A DNA stretch of 64,000 bases from Bryocella elongata (GTDB lineage Bacteria > Acidobacteriota > Terriglobia > Terriglobales > Acidobacteriaceae), in the NCBI RefSeq assembly GCF_900108185.1, contig NZ_FNVA01000002.1:310001-374000 (forward strand), written 5' to 3'. The translations under genes and the position numbers were made by a program. The notes under the pieces are model-generated. The model worked only from the letters and a program-made list of their open reading frames with translations, did not search any database and was not told the origin of the DNA. Within the stretch, counting starts at the first letter, position 1; every line of letters begins with the position of its first letter. Shown piece after piece: positions 44,730 through 54,076 of this stretch.

Positions 44730-45932
44730 ATGACGAAGACGGTTCGCACAGCGGTTTTGTTTACAGCGAGCCTGGCGATTGCCAGCGTAGCAATGATTCC
44801 CGCAGAGATGGTCGCTCAGGCCACGGCGACGCCGCACCAGTCCGGTACGGTGAAGTCTGTGGAGGGCGATAGCCTGACGGTGACCAACGCGGCCGGCCAG
44901 GATTACACGGTCAAGGTTCCGGCCGGGGTCTCGATCCTGAATGTACCTCCCGGGGCGAAGAGCCTCAGCACCGCAACGCCGGGCCAGATCAGCGACGTCG
45001 CGGTGGGCGACAAGGTGATTGTGACTGGTACCGACGGCGATACGGGCACAACCCTTACTGCGCGCCGCGTGGTGCTGATGAAGTCGGCGGCGATCGCTGA
45101 CCTCCACGCTGCGGAAGAGGCTGCGTGGGCGAAGGGCGCCGGCGGCATTGTGAAGAGTGTGGATGCAGCGTCGGGCACGATTGTGGTCTCGAGCGGCATG
45201 AAGCCGGTGACGGTGAAGACGACCGCGACGACGGATGTGAAGCGCTACGCGAACGGTTCGGTGAAGGCGGCGGACGCGGTGAAGAGCAGCATCGCAGAGA
45301 TTCATCCGGGTGAGCACCTGCGGGTGCGCGGGACGAAGTCGGAGGACGGTTCGACGATTACGGCGGACGCGATTCTGGCGGGCGACTTCAAGGATTATTC
45401 GGGGCTGATCTCGGCGATTGACCAGACGGCTGGGACCATCACGCTGAAGGACCTGACGACGAAGAAGTCGGTGACGGTGGTGGTGGGCGCGAACTCGGAC
45501 ATGCGGGCGATTCCGGAGATGATGGCTCGTATGGTGGCGGCACGGATGAAGGGCGGCGCAGCGGCTGGTGCTGGAGCTGGCCGTCCGGGTGGTGCGGCGG
45601 GCGCAGGTCCGGGGGCAGGTCCAGGCGCTGGGGCGCCGGGAGGCGGAGCTGCGGGTGGTGGTTTTGGCGGAGGCGAAGGCCGTCCGCGAAACATGGACCT
45701 TGGGCAGATGCTGCAGCGGCTGCCGACGCAGACTCTGGCGGAGCTGAAGCCGGGCGAGGCGATCATGATCGTTGCGATGCCGCCGATGACGGGCTCGGGT
45801 CCGGCTACGGCGGTGACGTTGCTGTCGGGTGTGGAGCCTCTGCTGGAGGCTGCTCCGAACGGACAGGGAGTTTCGCTCTCGGCGTGGAGCCTGGGTGGCG
45901 GGGATGCAGGCGCTGCGGGCATGCCGCAGTAG
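44730..45932 (+). CDS. Exported DUF5666-like protein with Gly-rich linker
   Basis: About 400 residues: signal peptide, then three similar small beta domains. SGTVKSVEGDSLTVTNAAGQDYTVKV (from about 48), GIVKSVDAASGTIVVSSGMKPVTVKT (from about 138) and SGLISAIDQTAGTITLKDLTTKKSVTVVV (from about 223) are repeated units of the DUF5666 kind. The third is interrupted by a Gly/Ala/Pro-rich linker (about 275-325) before LKPGEAIMIVAMPP. ATG 44730 has GGAG upstream. It precedes the Oar-like receptor by 179 bp on the same strand; both carry Gly-rich low-complexity segments. Function unknown. Confidence 0.72.
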   Translation: MTKTVRTAVLFTASLAIASVAMIPAEMVAQATATPHQSGTVKSVEGDSLTVTNAAGQDYTVKVPAGVSILNVPPGAKSLSTATPGQISDVAVGDKVIVTGTDGDTGTTLTARRVVLMKSAAIADLHAAEEAAWAKGAGGIVKSVDAASGTIVVSSGMKPVTVKTTATTDVKRYANGSVKAADAVKSSIAEIHPGEHLRVRGTKSEDGSTITADAILAGDFKDYSGLISAIDQTAGTITLKDLTTKKSVTVVVGANSDMRAIPEMMARMVAARMKGGAAAGAGAGRPGGAAGAGPGAGPGAGAPGGGAAGGGFGGGEGRPRNMDLGQMLQRLPTQTLAELKPGEAIMIVAMPPMTGSGPATAVTLLSGVEPLLEAAPNGQGVSLSAWSLGGGDAGAAGMPQ

Positions 45933-46111
45933 CGTTTTGGCGCTGTGCCGCGGTGATTCGACGGCGGCAGGTACGAAGAGTTTGAAGACCGGGCAGGGCG
46001 GATGCGCGAATGCGGACCGCGCCCCCGGGAGACGTGTGGATCCGGCTCGTATGGTCGGACAAAGAAATTCGCGTATGCGTGCCCCAAGGCCGCGACGACT
46101 GAGGAGAAGGA

Positions 46112-49100
46112 ATGACGCGCAGGAAGATGCAACTCGGAGCAGTGGCTACGATGCTGGTGCTACCCGCCATGCTGTGGGGACAGGCGGCAGCGGTCACCGC
46201 GGCTCCTGGGACCTCGCCCCAGGCCGCAGCGGCGGCCCAGACGGCGGCGGCGAAGGCTCCGGCCTCGGCGACGAAGGTTCATGGAACGATCACGGATCCT
46301 GACGGAGAGCTGATCCCAGGTGCGACGATCACGCTGACGCCGTCCAGGGGGCCTGCCGTGGTGGTCAAGTCGGGTTCGGACGGTACGTACGCGGTGAGCG
46401 CGACTCCAGGAACGTACACCTTCGTCGTCAGCATGCCGGGTTTTGCTTCTTACGTTGGCAACGGCGTCAAGATCACTCCGGTGGTGAGCATGACGCTGGA
46501 TGCGAAGCTGAAGATTGGCACCGCGGACCAGGTCATCAACGTGGATGCCGACTCGGTGCAGCTGTCGGTCGATGCGGACTCCAATGCGAGCTCGACGATT
46601 CTCTCCGGTAAGGACCTGGAGGCGCTCTCGGACGATCCGGATGAGCTTTCGAGCGAGCTTCAGGCGCTGGCCGGCCCCTCGGCCGGCCCCAACGGCGGCC
46701 AGATCTACGTGGATGGCTTCACCGGTGGTCAGCTGCCGCCGAAGTCGTCGATCCGCGAGATCCGTATCAACCAGAATCCCTTCTCGGCGGAGTATGACCG
46801 GCTGGGCTTCGGGCGCATTGAGATTCTGACCAAGCCGGGCACGGACAAGCTGCACGGCAATATCCAGGTTAACGGCGATCCCTCGCAGTTTGATACGGCG
46901 AACCCGCTGACGACGGGCTATCAGCCGCCGTATCACACGACCTTCATCTTCGGAAACATGACCGGTCCAGTGAACAAGTCCGCGTCCTACAACCTGGGTG
47001 GCTCGTTCCGTCAGATCCAGGACGACTCGTTTACCAACGCGACGATCTATGCGCTGCCGGGAACGACGACGCTGTGCGCCGCCCAGACGGCGGGCTGCGC
47101 TTCGACCAGCTACCAGACCTCGACGTACTACCCCCAGACGCGCGGTGACATCAACCCTCGCCTCGATCTTGCGCTGGGCTCGAAGAATGTTCTGACGACG
47201 CGCTACCAGTTTGTGCGCAACGTTTCGACCGATGCCGGACTCGGGAACCTGACGCTGCCTTCGGCGGGCTACAACACCAACTCGATGTCCAACATCGTGC
47301 AGGTGAGTGACTCCGAGACGGTGAACTCGCACATCGTGACCGAGACCCGGTTCGAATATGAGCGCGAGCATGTAGCGAACTCGACGACGAACAACAGCCC
47401 CAGCGTGTCGGTCTCAGGCGCATTCAACGCGGGTGGCTGGAGCGGACAGCTGCTTTCTGATCACCAGGACCACTGGGAAGTGCAGAGCTACAGCTCGATC
47501 CAGCTGAAGAAGAACTTCATCCGCTTCGGTGGCCGCTACCGCGCAACGCGTGAGGCGGAGAATACCGCCGGCAACACGAACGGCTCGTTCCAGTACAGCA
47601 GCCTGACGAATACGAACGGCAGCACGCTGGATACGAGCTATGCGACCGGCAAGCCGCGCCAGTTCGGCTACACGATTGTGAACAATCACAAGATCGGTGA
47701 CACCTACCAGGATCTTGGCCTGTACGCCGAGGACGACTGGAAGCCCAAGTCCAACCTCTCGATCAGCTACGGCCTGCGGTACGAGACGCAGAACCACCTG
47801 GGCGATCATCATGACTTTGCTCCGCGTCTCAGCTTCAGCTACGGCATGTTCTCCGGGAAGGGATCTCCCAAGACGGTGCTGCGCGGCGGCTTCGGTATCT
47901 TCTACGATCGCTTCGCGCAGAGCAGCATTCTGAACCTGCAGGCGGAGAACGGCACGAACGAGACCGTCTACACGATCAGCAACGTTCCGACCGGTTGCTC
48001 GGCGCCTGCGCCTGGGACGACGCTCTCGTCGACACTGCTCGCGACCTGCCTTGCGGGCGCGACTGCTTCCTCGCAGACGACCTACCAGACAGCAAGCAAC
48101 CTGCGCACGCCTTACATCGTGCAGGAGGCCATCGGCGCGGATCAGCAGGTGGGCCGGATGGCGACGCTGTCCTTCAACTACATCCACTCGCAGGGTGTGC
48201 ACCAGCTGGCGACACAGAACATCGGCTACGTTCCGGAGACCACGCCCGGTGTGGTTCGCTCGACGGCGACGTACCAGTACTTCAGCGAGGGCATCTTCAA
48301 CCAGAACCAGGCGATGGTGAACGGCCGCATGCAGATGTCCAAGCGCATCTCGCTGTTCGGATACCTGTCGTTCAGCAGCGCGCACGGTGATTCGTCGGGC
48401 GCTGGTTCGGCGATCTCCACGCCGGGCAACATCTCGGCAGACTACGGCCGGACCTCCTTTGCGGTGCGCACGCGGTACTTTGTGGCTGGTTCGGTAACGC
48501 TGCCGCACTACATCCTCTTCAGCCCGTTCATGATTGGGCAGAGCGGCAACCCTTACAACATCACGAGCGGTTCGGACGACAACGGCGATACGTTCTTCAA
48601 CGATCGTCCGTACCTGGCCAACGGGGCGACGCCCAACGGCACAACGATCAAGTCAATCGCCGGTTGCGGTACGTTCGCTCTGTCCGGCTCGCAGCCTACG
48701 GGCTCGACGATTGTGCCGATCAACTACTGCACGGGACCATCGCAGTTCACGTTCAACTTCCGCCTGACGAAGACCTGGGGTTTTGGTGGCATGCGTAATG
48801 CGCCGGCTGGACGGGGTCAAGGTGGTCAGGGCGGTCCTGGTGGTCCGGGAGGTCCGGGCGGCGGCGGCCGTGGTGGTGGCGGCGGCGGTGGCCGTGGCGG
48901 TGGTGGCGGCGGCGCAAACTTCGGTGGCGGCGGTGGCGCCAGCACTGGCAAGCACTATAACTTTGCTCTCGGCCTGCAGGTACAGAACCTCTTCGGGAAC
49001 AAGGACTACGCGACTCCGCAGGGCGCCCTGACTTCGTCAAACTTCGGCACGTCCACCCAGCTTGCAGGCGGACCCTACACTACGAATGCAGCGACTCGCC

Positions 49101-49132
49101 GCATTGCGCTGCAGGCGTCCTTCCAGTTCTAG
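46112..49132 (+). CDS. Oar-like TonB-dependent receptor with carboxypeptidase-regulatory-like domain
   Basis: 1006 residues: signal peptide, a CarboxypepD_reg-like beta-sandwich (VHGTITDPDGELIPGATITLTP, about 52-135), a plug (SSTILSGKDLEALSDDPDELSSELQALAGPSAGPNGGQIYVDGFTGGQLPPKSSIREIRINQNPFSAEYDRLGFGRIEILTK) and a large barrel ending RRIALQASFQF. Such receptors are greatly expanded in acidobacteria and are thought to take up large substrates. Between late strands there is a pure Gly/Arg/Pro loop (about 896-950). ATG 46112 has GAAGGA upstream. An intrinsic terminator follows. Confidence 0.92.
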   Translation: MTRRKMQLGAVATMLVLPAMLWGQAAAVTAAPGTSPQAAAAAQTAAAKAPASATKVHGTITDPDGELIPGATITLTPSRGPAVVVKSGSDGTYAVSATPGTYTFVVSMPGFASYVGNGVKITPVVSMTLDAKLKIGTADQVINVDADSVQLSVDADSNASSTILSGKDLEALSDDPDELSSELQALAGPSAGPNGGQIYVDGFTGGQLPPKSSIREIRINQNPFSAEYDRLGFGRIEILTKPGTDKLHGNIQVNGDPSQFDTANPLTTGYQPPYHTTFIFGNMTGPVNKSASYNLGGSFRQIQDDSFTNATIYALPGTTTLCAAQTAGCASTSYQTSTYYPQTRGDINPRLDLALGSKNVLTTRYQFVRNVSTDAGLGNLTLPSAGYNTNSMSNIVQVSDSETVNSHIVTETRFEYEREHVANSTTNNSPSVSVSGAFNAGGWSGQLLSDHQDHWEVQSYSSIQLKKNFIRFGGRYRATREAENTAGNTNGSFQYSSLTNTNGSTLDTSYATGKPRQFGYTIVNNHKIGDTYQDLGLYAEDDWKPKSNLSISYGLRYETQNHLGDHHDFAPRLSFSYGMFSGKGSPKTVLRGGFGIFYDRFAQSSILNLQAENGTNETVYTISNVPTGCSAPAPGTTLSSTLLATCLAGATASSQTTYQTASNLRTPYIVQEAIGADQQVGRMATLSFNYIHSQGVHQLATQNIGYVPETTPGVVRSTATYQYFSEGIFNQNQAMVNGRMQMSKRISLFGYLSFSSAHGDSSGAGSAISTPGNISADYGRTSFAVRTRYFVAGSVTLPHYILFSPFMIGQSGNPYNITSGSDDNGDTFFNDRPYLANGATPNGTTIKSIAGCGTFALSGSQPTGSTIVPINYCTGPSQFTFNFRLTKTWGFGGMRNAPAGRGQGGQGGPGGPGGPGGGGRGGGGGGGRGGGGGGANFGGGGGASTGKHYNFALGLQVQNLFGNKDYATPQGALTSSNFGTSTQLAGGPYTTNAATRRIALQASFQF

Positions 49133-49197
49133 ATCGCCAGCAGGTTTCCGATGCCTTTCCGGGCATCGCGACCGGCTGGAAAGATGTCCACTCGGGT

Positions 49198-49235
49198 GCC
49201 CCGGGGCCGTCGATCGGCCGCGGGGCTTCTTTTTT
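49198..49235 (+). terminator. Intrinsic terminator of the receptor gene
   Basis: A 12-pair stem with one mismatch (49198-49209 with 49215-49226) and a 5-base loop, followed directly by TTCTTTTTT, 65 bp after the receptor stop. Confidence 0.85.
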
Positions 49236-49281
49236 GCCGCCGTGGAATTCCCATCGTACGGACTCCCTTAGCATTGGTTTC

Positions 49282-49908
49282 ATGCGTAACGATTGTCCCG
49301 TGCTGGAGGGACGCCACGTCCGTCTGGAGCCGATGCAGCTCACCCATCTGGATGGCCTTGTGGCCGCAGCAGCCGTCGATCCGACCCTGTACGGGTGGAC
49401 GATCGTCCCGCAAGGCCGGGCGCCCATGCTCGGCTATATGGAGAGCGCCATCGCGGCGCGCGAAGCAGGCTCTGCCGTGCCGTTTGTGCACGTGCGGGTT
49501 GAGGATGGCCGCGTGGTGGGATCGACGCGATTCTTCGATCTGGATCGCTGGGCGTGGCCGGAGACGCACGAGCGCTTTGCGGGCTCGATCTACGATGGCT
49601 GCGAGATCGGCTGGACCTGGCTTGCGGCGGATGCTGTCCGCACGGCTCTCAACACCGAGGCCAAGCTGCTGCTGATGACGCACGCTTTCGAGCGGTGGAA
49701 CGTCCTGCGTTTGCAGCTGTCGACCGATGCCCGCAATGAGCGCTCGGCCGCAGCGATCGAGCGGCTGGGTGCGAAGCTCGACGGCAGGCTCCGTGCGCAG
49801 AAGCTGGCTTCGGATCTCACGCCGCGGCTGTCGCTGCGTTACTCCATCCTGAACGACGAGTGGCCTGCGGTGAAGGCAGGGTTGGAGCATCGGCTGGCGC
49901 GGAGTTAG
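49282..49908 (+). CDS. GNAT acetyltransferase, RimJ/RimL type
   Basis: 208 residues. LEGRHVRLEPMQLTHLDGL, GRVVGSTRFFDLDR, GCEIGWTWLAADAVRTALNTEAKLLLMTHAFERWNVLRLQLSTDARNERSAAAIERLGAKLDGRLRAQK follow the pattern of the RimJ/RimL-like acetyltransferase group; the usual QxxGxG/A acetyl-CoA loop is replaced here by RTALNTEAK, as is common in this subgroup. The acceptor is unknown. ATG 49282 begins the family sequence. Convergent with the aldehyde dehydrogenase gene, 63 bp away. Confidence 0.82.
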   Translation: MRNDCPVLEGRHVRLEPMQLTHLDGLVAAAAVDPTLYGWTIVPQGRAPMLGYMESAIAAREAGSAVPFVHVRVEDGRVVGSTRFFDLDRWAWPETHERFAGSIYDGCEIGWTWLAADAVRTALNTEAKLLLMTHAFERWNVLRLQLSTDARNERSAAAIERLGAKLDGRLRAQKLASDLTPRLSLRYSILNDEWPAVKAGLEHRLARS

Positions 49909-49971
49909 CCTCCTGTCTCAGAGGGACTGCCGTTATTGCCGTCTGGTTCGTGATTTCCGGGGCGGGGGCTT

Positions 49972-51522
49972 CTACTCAGATCCGCGGGAGCGGCCGAAGA
50001 TCGAATGGCTGCGGAGCGGCAGCAGGTCGGGGTCGCGCTCGAGGAACGGCTCCATCGGAGGGGCCATGGCGGGCAACGGCTCCGGCTCGGGGTGCTCAAA
50101 CAGTGACGGCTGATCGGCCGGGCTTGCCACGCCTTCCACGACGACGGTCTTGGCGTTGAGGAACTCCCGCATGCCTGCGCTGGAGAGCTCGCGGCCGTAG
50201 CCGGAGTGCTTGATGCCGCCGAAGGGCAGGCGCGGGTCGCTGGCGACGGGGGCGTTGAAGAAGACGCAGCCTGCCTGGATGCCCTCGGCAAGCCGCTCCT
50301 GCTCTTCGGGGTCGTTGGTCCAGCAGCTGGCGCCGAGGCCGAAGGGGGTATCGTTCGCGAGCTCGATCGCGTCTTCCACGTCCTCGACGCGGAAGAGCAT
50401 GGCGAGAGGGCCGAAGGTCTCTTCCTTGGCGACGGCGGCATCGCGTGGTACGCCCGCGATGACGGTGGGCGGGAAGAAGCAGCCTGGAACGGCACTCGTG
50501 TCGACGGCGTTTTCGCCGAAACCGGGACGGCCACCGCACAAGAGGCGTCCGCCGGCGGCGACCGCGGCCTGTACCTGAGTCACGAGTGCGGAGACGGCGC
50601 TGGGCATGGCCATTGGGCCAAGTTCCGTGGTCTCCCGCATGGGATCTCCCACAACAGTCGCCTGCATCGCTGCGACGAAGCGTGTCTCGAACTCGTCGTA
50701 GATCGCCGTGTGGACCAGGAAGCGCTTGGCGGCGATGCAGCTCTGGCCGTTGTTGATGAGGCGGGCCTGCACGGCGTTGGTAACGGCGGCATCGAGGTCG
50801 GCGGACGGAAGGACGATGAAGGGGTCGGAGCCGCCGAGCTCCAGCACGGATTTCTTGATCAGCCAGCCAGCCTGCGCGGCGATGGCGCGGCCGGCGGCTT
50901 CCGAGCCGGTGACGGTGACGGCGGCGACGCGCTTATCGGCGAGGACGGCTTCGACCTGCCGGGCTTCGATGAGCAGCGTCTGAAAGACGCCGCGGGGGAA
51001 GCCGGCGCGGCGCACCAGGGCCTCGATGGCAAGGGCGCACTGCGGCACGTTGGAGGCGTGCTTCAGGAGGCCGATGTTGCCGGCCATCAGCGCCGGCGCG
51101 AGGAAGCGAAAGACCTGCCACAGAGGGAAGTTCCACGGCATGACGGCGAGGACCACTCCCAGCGGGTCATAGCGCACGTAGCTCTGGGCATGCTCGGATT
51201 CGATCGGCTCGGGCGCAAGGAAGCTGTCGGCGTTTGCGGCGTAGTAGCGGCAGCCTGCCGCGCACTTCAGCACCTCGGCGCGTGCGGAACGCAGGGTCTT
51301 GCCCATCTCGGCGGTCATCAGCGCAGCCAGATCGTCGGCGTCGTTTTCCAGCTGGATGGCGAGGCGGCGCATCCAGAAGGCTCGCTGGCCGAGGGGCTCG
51401 AGGGGATAGGTCACCGCAGCCTGAGCGGCGAGCGCGAGCTTGGATTCGAGCTGTTCGGGCGTGAGGGCGTCGAAGCTGCGGAGCAGCTGGCCGGTGGCCG
51501 GGTTGAGGGACTGGATGGGCAT
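49972..51522 (-). CDS. Aldehyde dehydrogenase, succinate-semialdehyde dehydrogenase-like
   Basis: 516 residues of the NAD(P)-dependent ALDH superfamily, closest in feel to the YneI/SSADH group. Catalytic Cys in [12 protein letters not shown], general base Glu in LELGGSDPF, cofactor and active-site strands in [14 protein letters not shown] and [11 protein letters not shown]. The core ends near TVVVEG; about 55 further residues form a Pro/Glu-rich tail ending [12 protein letters not shown] that is not part of the usual enzyme. It sits at the end of the purine cluster on the same strand, but no direct role in that path is evident. A six-unit heptamer array begins 7 bp upstream of the ATG. Confidence 0.88.
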   Translation of the reverse strand: MPIQSLNPATGQLLRSFDALTPEQLESKLALAAQAAVTYPLEPLGQRAFWMRRLAIQLENDADDLAALMTAEMGKTLRSARAEVLKCAAGCRYYAANADSFLAPEPIESEHAQSYVRYDPLGVVLAVMPWNFPLWQVFRFLAPALMAGNIGLLKHASNVPQCALAIEALVRRAGFPRGVFQTLLIEARQVEAVLADKRVAAVTVTGSEAAGRAIAAQAGWLIKKSVLELGGSDPFIVLPSADLDAAVTNAVQARLINNGQSCIAAKRFLVHTAIYDEFETRFVAAMQATVVGDPMRETTELGPMAMPSAVSALVTQVQAAVAAGGRLLCGGRPGFGENAVDTSAVPGCFFPPTVIAGVPRDAAVAKEETFGPLAMLFRVEDVEDAIELANDTPFGLGASCWTNDPEEQERLAEGIQAGCVFFNAPVASDPRLPFGGIKHSGYGRELSSAGMREFLNAKTVVVEGVASPADQPSLFEHPEPEPLPAMAPPMEPFLERDPDLLPLRSHSIFGRSRGSE

Positions 51523-51872
51523 GAGGCGAGGGTTCAGGGGTTAGGGCTCAGGGCCCAGAGTTAAGGGTCAATCAACAGTTTACGGGATTGAAAGAATGAT
51601 TTGCGGTTCCAGGCGCGATTGGGTGGCGGAGCCCGTGAAACCCGGGGCTGAAGCCCCCTTCGTGATCGCCGGCGTTCCGCGGGCTGAAGCCCGCTGCTAC
51701 TCCGCCTCGCGTAGCTGGCAGGCGATCTGGAATCCCACTCGTTGCGAGGATGCCATCACTATCACGGAATGGGGGCTGGGCATTCCCTCTGCGGCTGAAG
51801 CCGCCTTGCAACCGCGTGCTCTTATGGTGGGACTGAAGTCCCGCCCTGACAAAACACATCGAGGGCTCATCC
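51523..51872. repeat. Intergenic region packed with heptamers and four GGCTGAAGCC-type palindromes
   Basis: 350 bp. Heptamers AGGGTTC, AGGGGTT, AGGGCTC, AGGGCCC, AGAGTTA, AGGGTCA fill 51529-51570. Then come palindromes GGGGCTGAAGCCCC (51644-51657), GCGGGCTGAAGCCCGC (51679-51694), GCGGCTGAAGCCGC (51791-51804) and GGGACTGAAGTCCC (51829-51842), in two pairs with centre-to-centre spacing of about 36-38 bp. No gene is seen. Confidence 0.8.
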
Positions 51873-53207
51873 TCACTCGTTGGCGAGGCGGGCGAGGGTG
51901 AGGGCCAGGACACGGGTTCCTAGCTCGATGGCTTCGGGTGTCGAGTACTCGTCGGGCCGGTGGGAGACGCCGTTGCGGCAGGGGATGAAGAGCATGGCGA
52001 TGGGCGCGATCTGAGCGATGAAGGTGGAGTCGTGGTACGCGCGGGAGACCATTTTGCGGTAGCTTGCGCCTTCGGCTTCGCAGACGGCCTCGAGGGTGGC
52101 CACGATGGACTCGCTGGAGTGGGCGGGGGCGTCTGCGTTGACGAACTCTTCGGTCACCTTGACGCCGCGCCGCTGCTCGAGCTCGCGGATGTCAGCGCGG
52201 ACGGCGTCCATGGTGCCGTTGCGGCGGTTGACGTCGGTGTCGCGGATGTCGAGGTTGACGAGGACGCGGGAGGGGACGGCGTTGACGTTGCCGGGGTGGA
52301 TCTCGAGCTTGCCGACGGTGGCGACGGAGTCGACGCCGGAGTGGCCTGCGGCCCTGGCGGCGGCGTTGGCGGCTAACGTGTGGCGCTCGATGGAGAGGAT
52401 GAGCTCGGCGGCGGCGCAGAGGGCGTCGCGGCGGTCGGGCATGAGGAGAGCGCCAGCGTGTCCGCCGAATCCTTCCACGAGGAACCGATAGCCCGCCGGG
52501 GCGGAGATGGCAGTGACGATGCCGAGGGCGATGCCATCGCGTTCGAGAAGCGGGCCCTGCTCGATGTGGAGCTCGACCCAGGCGTGGTAGTGGTCTGCGG
52601 CGAGCTTGACGTCGGCGAGCGAGCCGGTGAAGCCGGCGGCGGTGCGGACGTCGTGGAGGGTGAGAGCTATATCCGGCTTGGGGGCGCTGGGGTCGGATTC
52701 AGCGATGCGATCGGGGAACGCGTCGGCGGTGTGCGGATCGAGGACGCCGCCGAGGAGCCGCGAGCCGAGGCAGCCGATGCCGAAGCGGGTGGGCTCTTCG
52801 CTGGTGAGCAGGAGGAGCTCGAGGCTTCGTTTGGGCTGGAAGCCGGACTCCTTGAGTGCGCGTAGAGCTTCGAGGCCGCCTAAGACACCGACGGTGCCGT
52901 CGTACATGCCGGAGTGGGGTATGGCGTCGATGTGGGAGCCGGTGCCGACGGCGGGGAGCGAAGGCTCGGAGCCTTCCCAGCGGATGAAGGTGTTGCCGAC
53001 GGGGTCGACGCGCACGGTGAAGCCTGCGGCTTCCGCGAGGGACGTGAGCCAGGCACGGGCTTCGAGATCGCGGGGCGTGAAGACGATGCGCGTGACGGCC
53101 TGCGTGGGCTCGGGGAGCGAGGTGTCCGTGTTGGGCGGGCAGTCGGTGATGGTGGCGAGGTGGTGGAGCTCGCGGAGGAGGCGGTCGGTGTTGATGGGGA
53201 GGGTCAT
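51873..53207 (-). CDS. Ureidoglycolate amidohydrolase (M20 family)
   Basis: 444 residues of the M20/AllC-like amidohydrolases. It would hydrolyse ureidoglycolate to glyoxylate, CO2 and ammonia, the last step of urate breakdown. Assignment to the ureidoglycolate rather than allantoate branch rests on strong resemblance to plant UAH: LLLTSEEPTRFGIGCLGSRLLGG, VELHIEQGPLLERDGIALGIVTAISAP, GGHAGALLMPDRRDALCAAAELIL and MVSRAYHDSTFIAQIAPIAMLFIPCRNGVSHRPDEYS. Metal ligands are in GSHIDAIPHSGMYDG, the EE pair, the HIEQG His and the GVSHRPDE His. It is the final gene of the purine cluster on this strand, after an unknown gene with 6 bp between. Confidence 0.85.
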   Translation of the reverse strand: MTLPINTDRLLRELHHLATITDCPPNTDTSLPEPTQAVTRIVFTPRDLEARAWLTSLAEAAGFTVRVDPVGNTFIRWEGSEPSLPAVGTGSHIDAIPHSGMYDGTVGVLGGLEALRALKESGFQPKRSLELLLLTSEEPTRFGIGCLGSRLLGGVLDPHTADAFPDRIAESDPSAPKPDIALTLHDVRTAAGFTGSLADVKLAADHYHAWVELHIEQGPLLERDGIALGIVTAISAPAGYRFLVEGFGGHAGALLMPDRRDALCAAAELILSIERHTLAANAAARAAGHSGVDSVATVGKLEIHPGNVNAVPSRVLVNLDIRDTDVNRRNGTMDAVRADIRELEQRRGVKVTEEFVNADAPAHSSESIVATLEAVCEAEGASYRKMVSRAYHDSTFIAQIAPIAMLFIPCRNGVSHRPDEYSTPEAIELGTRVLALTLARLANE

Positions 53208-53213
53208 GGTTCT

Positions 53214-53786
53214 CTATTCGTGCTCGGTGAGGTGCGCTAAGTCGCCCGGCGTAGCCCAGTGTATGCAATCCACAGGATTTGCATCGATTCCGGCCTGCGC
53301 CCGGGTGATGAATCCTTCGGGAACCCAGGCGAGGATGGCTCCGTCGGAGTACCAAAACCAAGTGTCCCAGGGCGGCGTGTCGTGAAGGTCGAAGAAGCCG
53401 TGTGAGGAGGCCTCGGCGGCACCGCAGTCCACCGTCTCCATGGGGAAGTAGACGAGGAGGCGTCCGCGCGACTGCGAATCGTCGCTGTGTTTGATCGTCG
53501 CCGGCCTCATCTCATTTAGTCGTTCCGACCGGCGCAGTGTCAGTTGCGCTATGGAGCGACCGTACTGCTCGTATCTCCGTTGAGACCAAACCCCGATTGG
53601 ATCTCCGTCGTTCCAAGGCTCTGGCTCGAGGGCTCTTGACGGATCAATTTCAGGACTTCGAAGGTTGTGTGTTTGCGAACTGTTGAGCGAACACCAGGCG
53701 ACCGTTTCCGCGAGCGCTTTTGCAGCGGCCGGAGAGAGCCGAGGAGGAGCAACGGGTTGGGGACTTGAGAGGCCAAGTCGGATCAT
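53214..53786 (-). CDS. Hypothetical protein inserted in the purine cluster
   Basis: 190 residues, no signal peptide or membrane helix. The C-terminal half has SRGRLLVYFPMETVDCGAAEASSHGFFDLHDTPPWDTWFWYSDGAILAWVPEGFITRAQAGIDANPVDCIHWA, which looks like a globular beta-rich domain with many aromatic residues. I do not recognise the family. It starts inside the cluster and ends 6 bp before the ureidoglycolate amidohydrolase start, so it is probably co-transcribed with it. Codon use is like its neighbours in the C-terminal part and less biased in the first half. Confidence 0.6.
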   Translation of the reverse strand: MIRLGLSSPQPVAPPRLSPAAAKALAETVAWCSLNSSQTHNLRSPEIDPSRALEPEPWNDGDPIGVWSQRRYEQYGRSIAQLTLRRSERLNEMRPATIKHSDDSQSRGRLLVYFPMETVDCGAAEASSHGFFDLHDTPPWDTWFWYSDGAILAWVPEGFITRAQAGIDANPVDCIHWATPGDLAHLTEHE

Positions 53787-54076
53787 CGGCTGCGCGTTCC
53801 CTGGAGACTACGATCGTATCTCGAAGGTAGATTCTGGTGGTCGCCGTCCGACGTGGCTTCGCGCCCTCAGCGGCTGAAGCCGCATCGATGGGAGGTCTCT
53901 TTTGTCACGGCTGAAGCCGTGACCTGCCGTCCGTGCTGGGTGACGGTGTGCGCTTTCCCTTGGGGGATGTTCACGCGTGTCACATAAGGGACTGGGATCG
54001 CGCGAAGGTCAGGGGGGAGCTCGCGCGTTCGATTCATGGACCTCAAGCAGCGGCATCCGTCGAGGATCGAGGGCGT
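53787..54076. repeat. Intergenic region with two paired palindromes
   Basis: 290 bp. GCGGCTGAAGCCGC (53870-53883) and GTCACGGCTGAAGCCGTGAC (53904-53923) lie 37 bp apart centre to centre, as in the pairs at 51644-51842. The rest shows no gene; it is A/T-richer near 54095-54120, at the end of allE. Confidence 0.7.

Noticed and set aside
46160-48508. Two long minus-strand frames under the Oar-like receptor
   Set aside because: The plus-strand receptor shows full domain order; the antisense frames are Arg/Val-rich with no motif.
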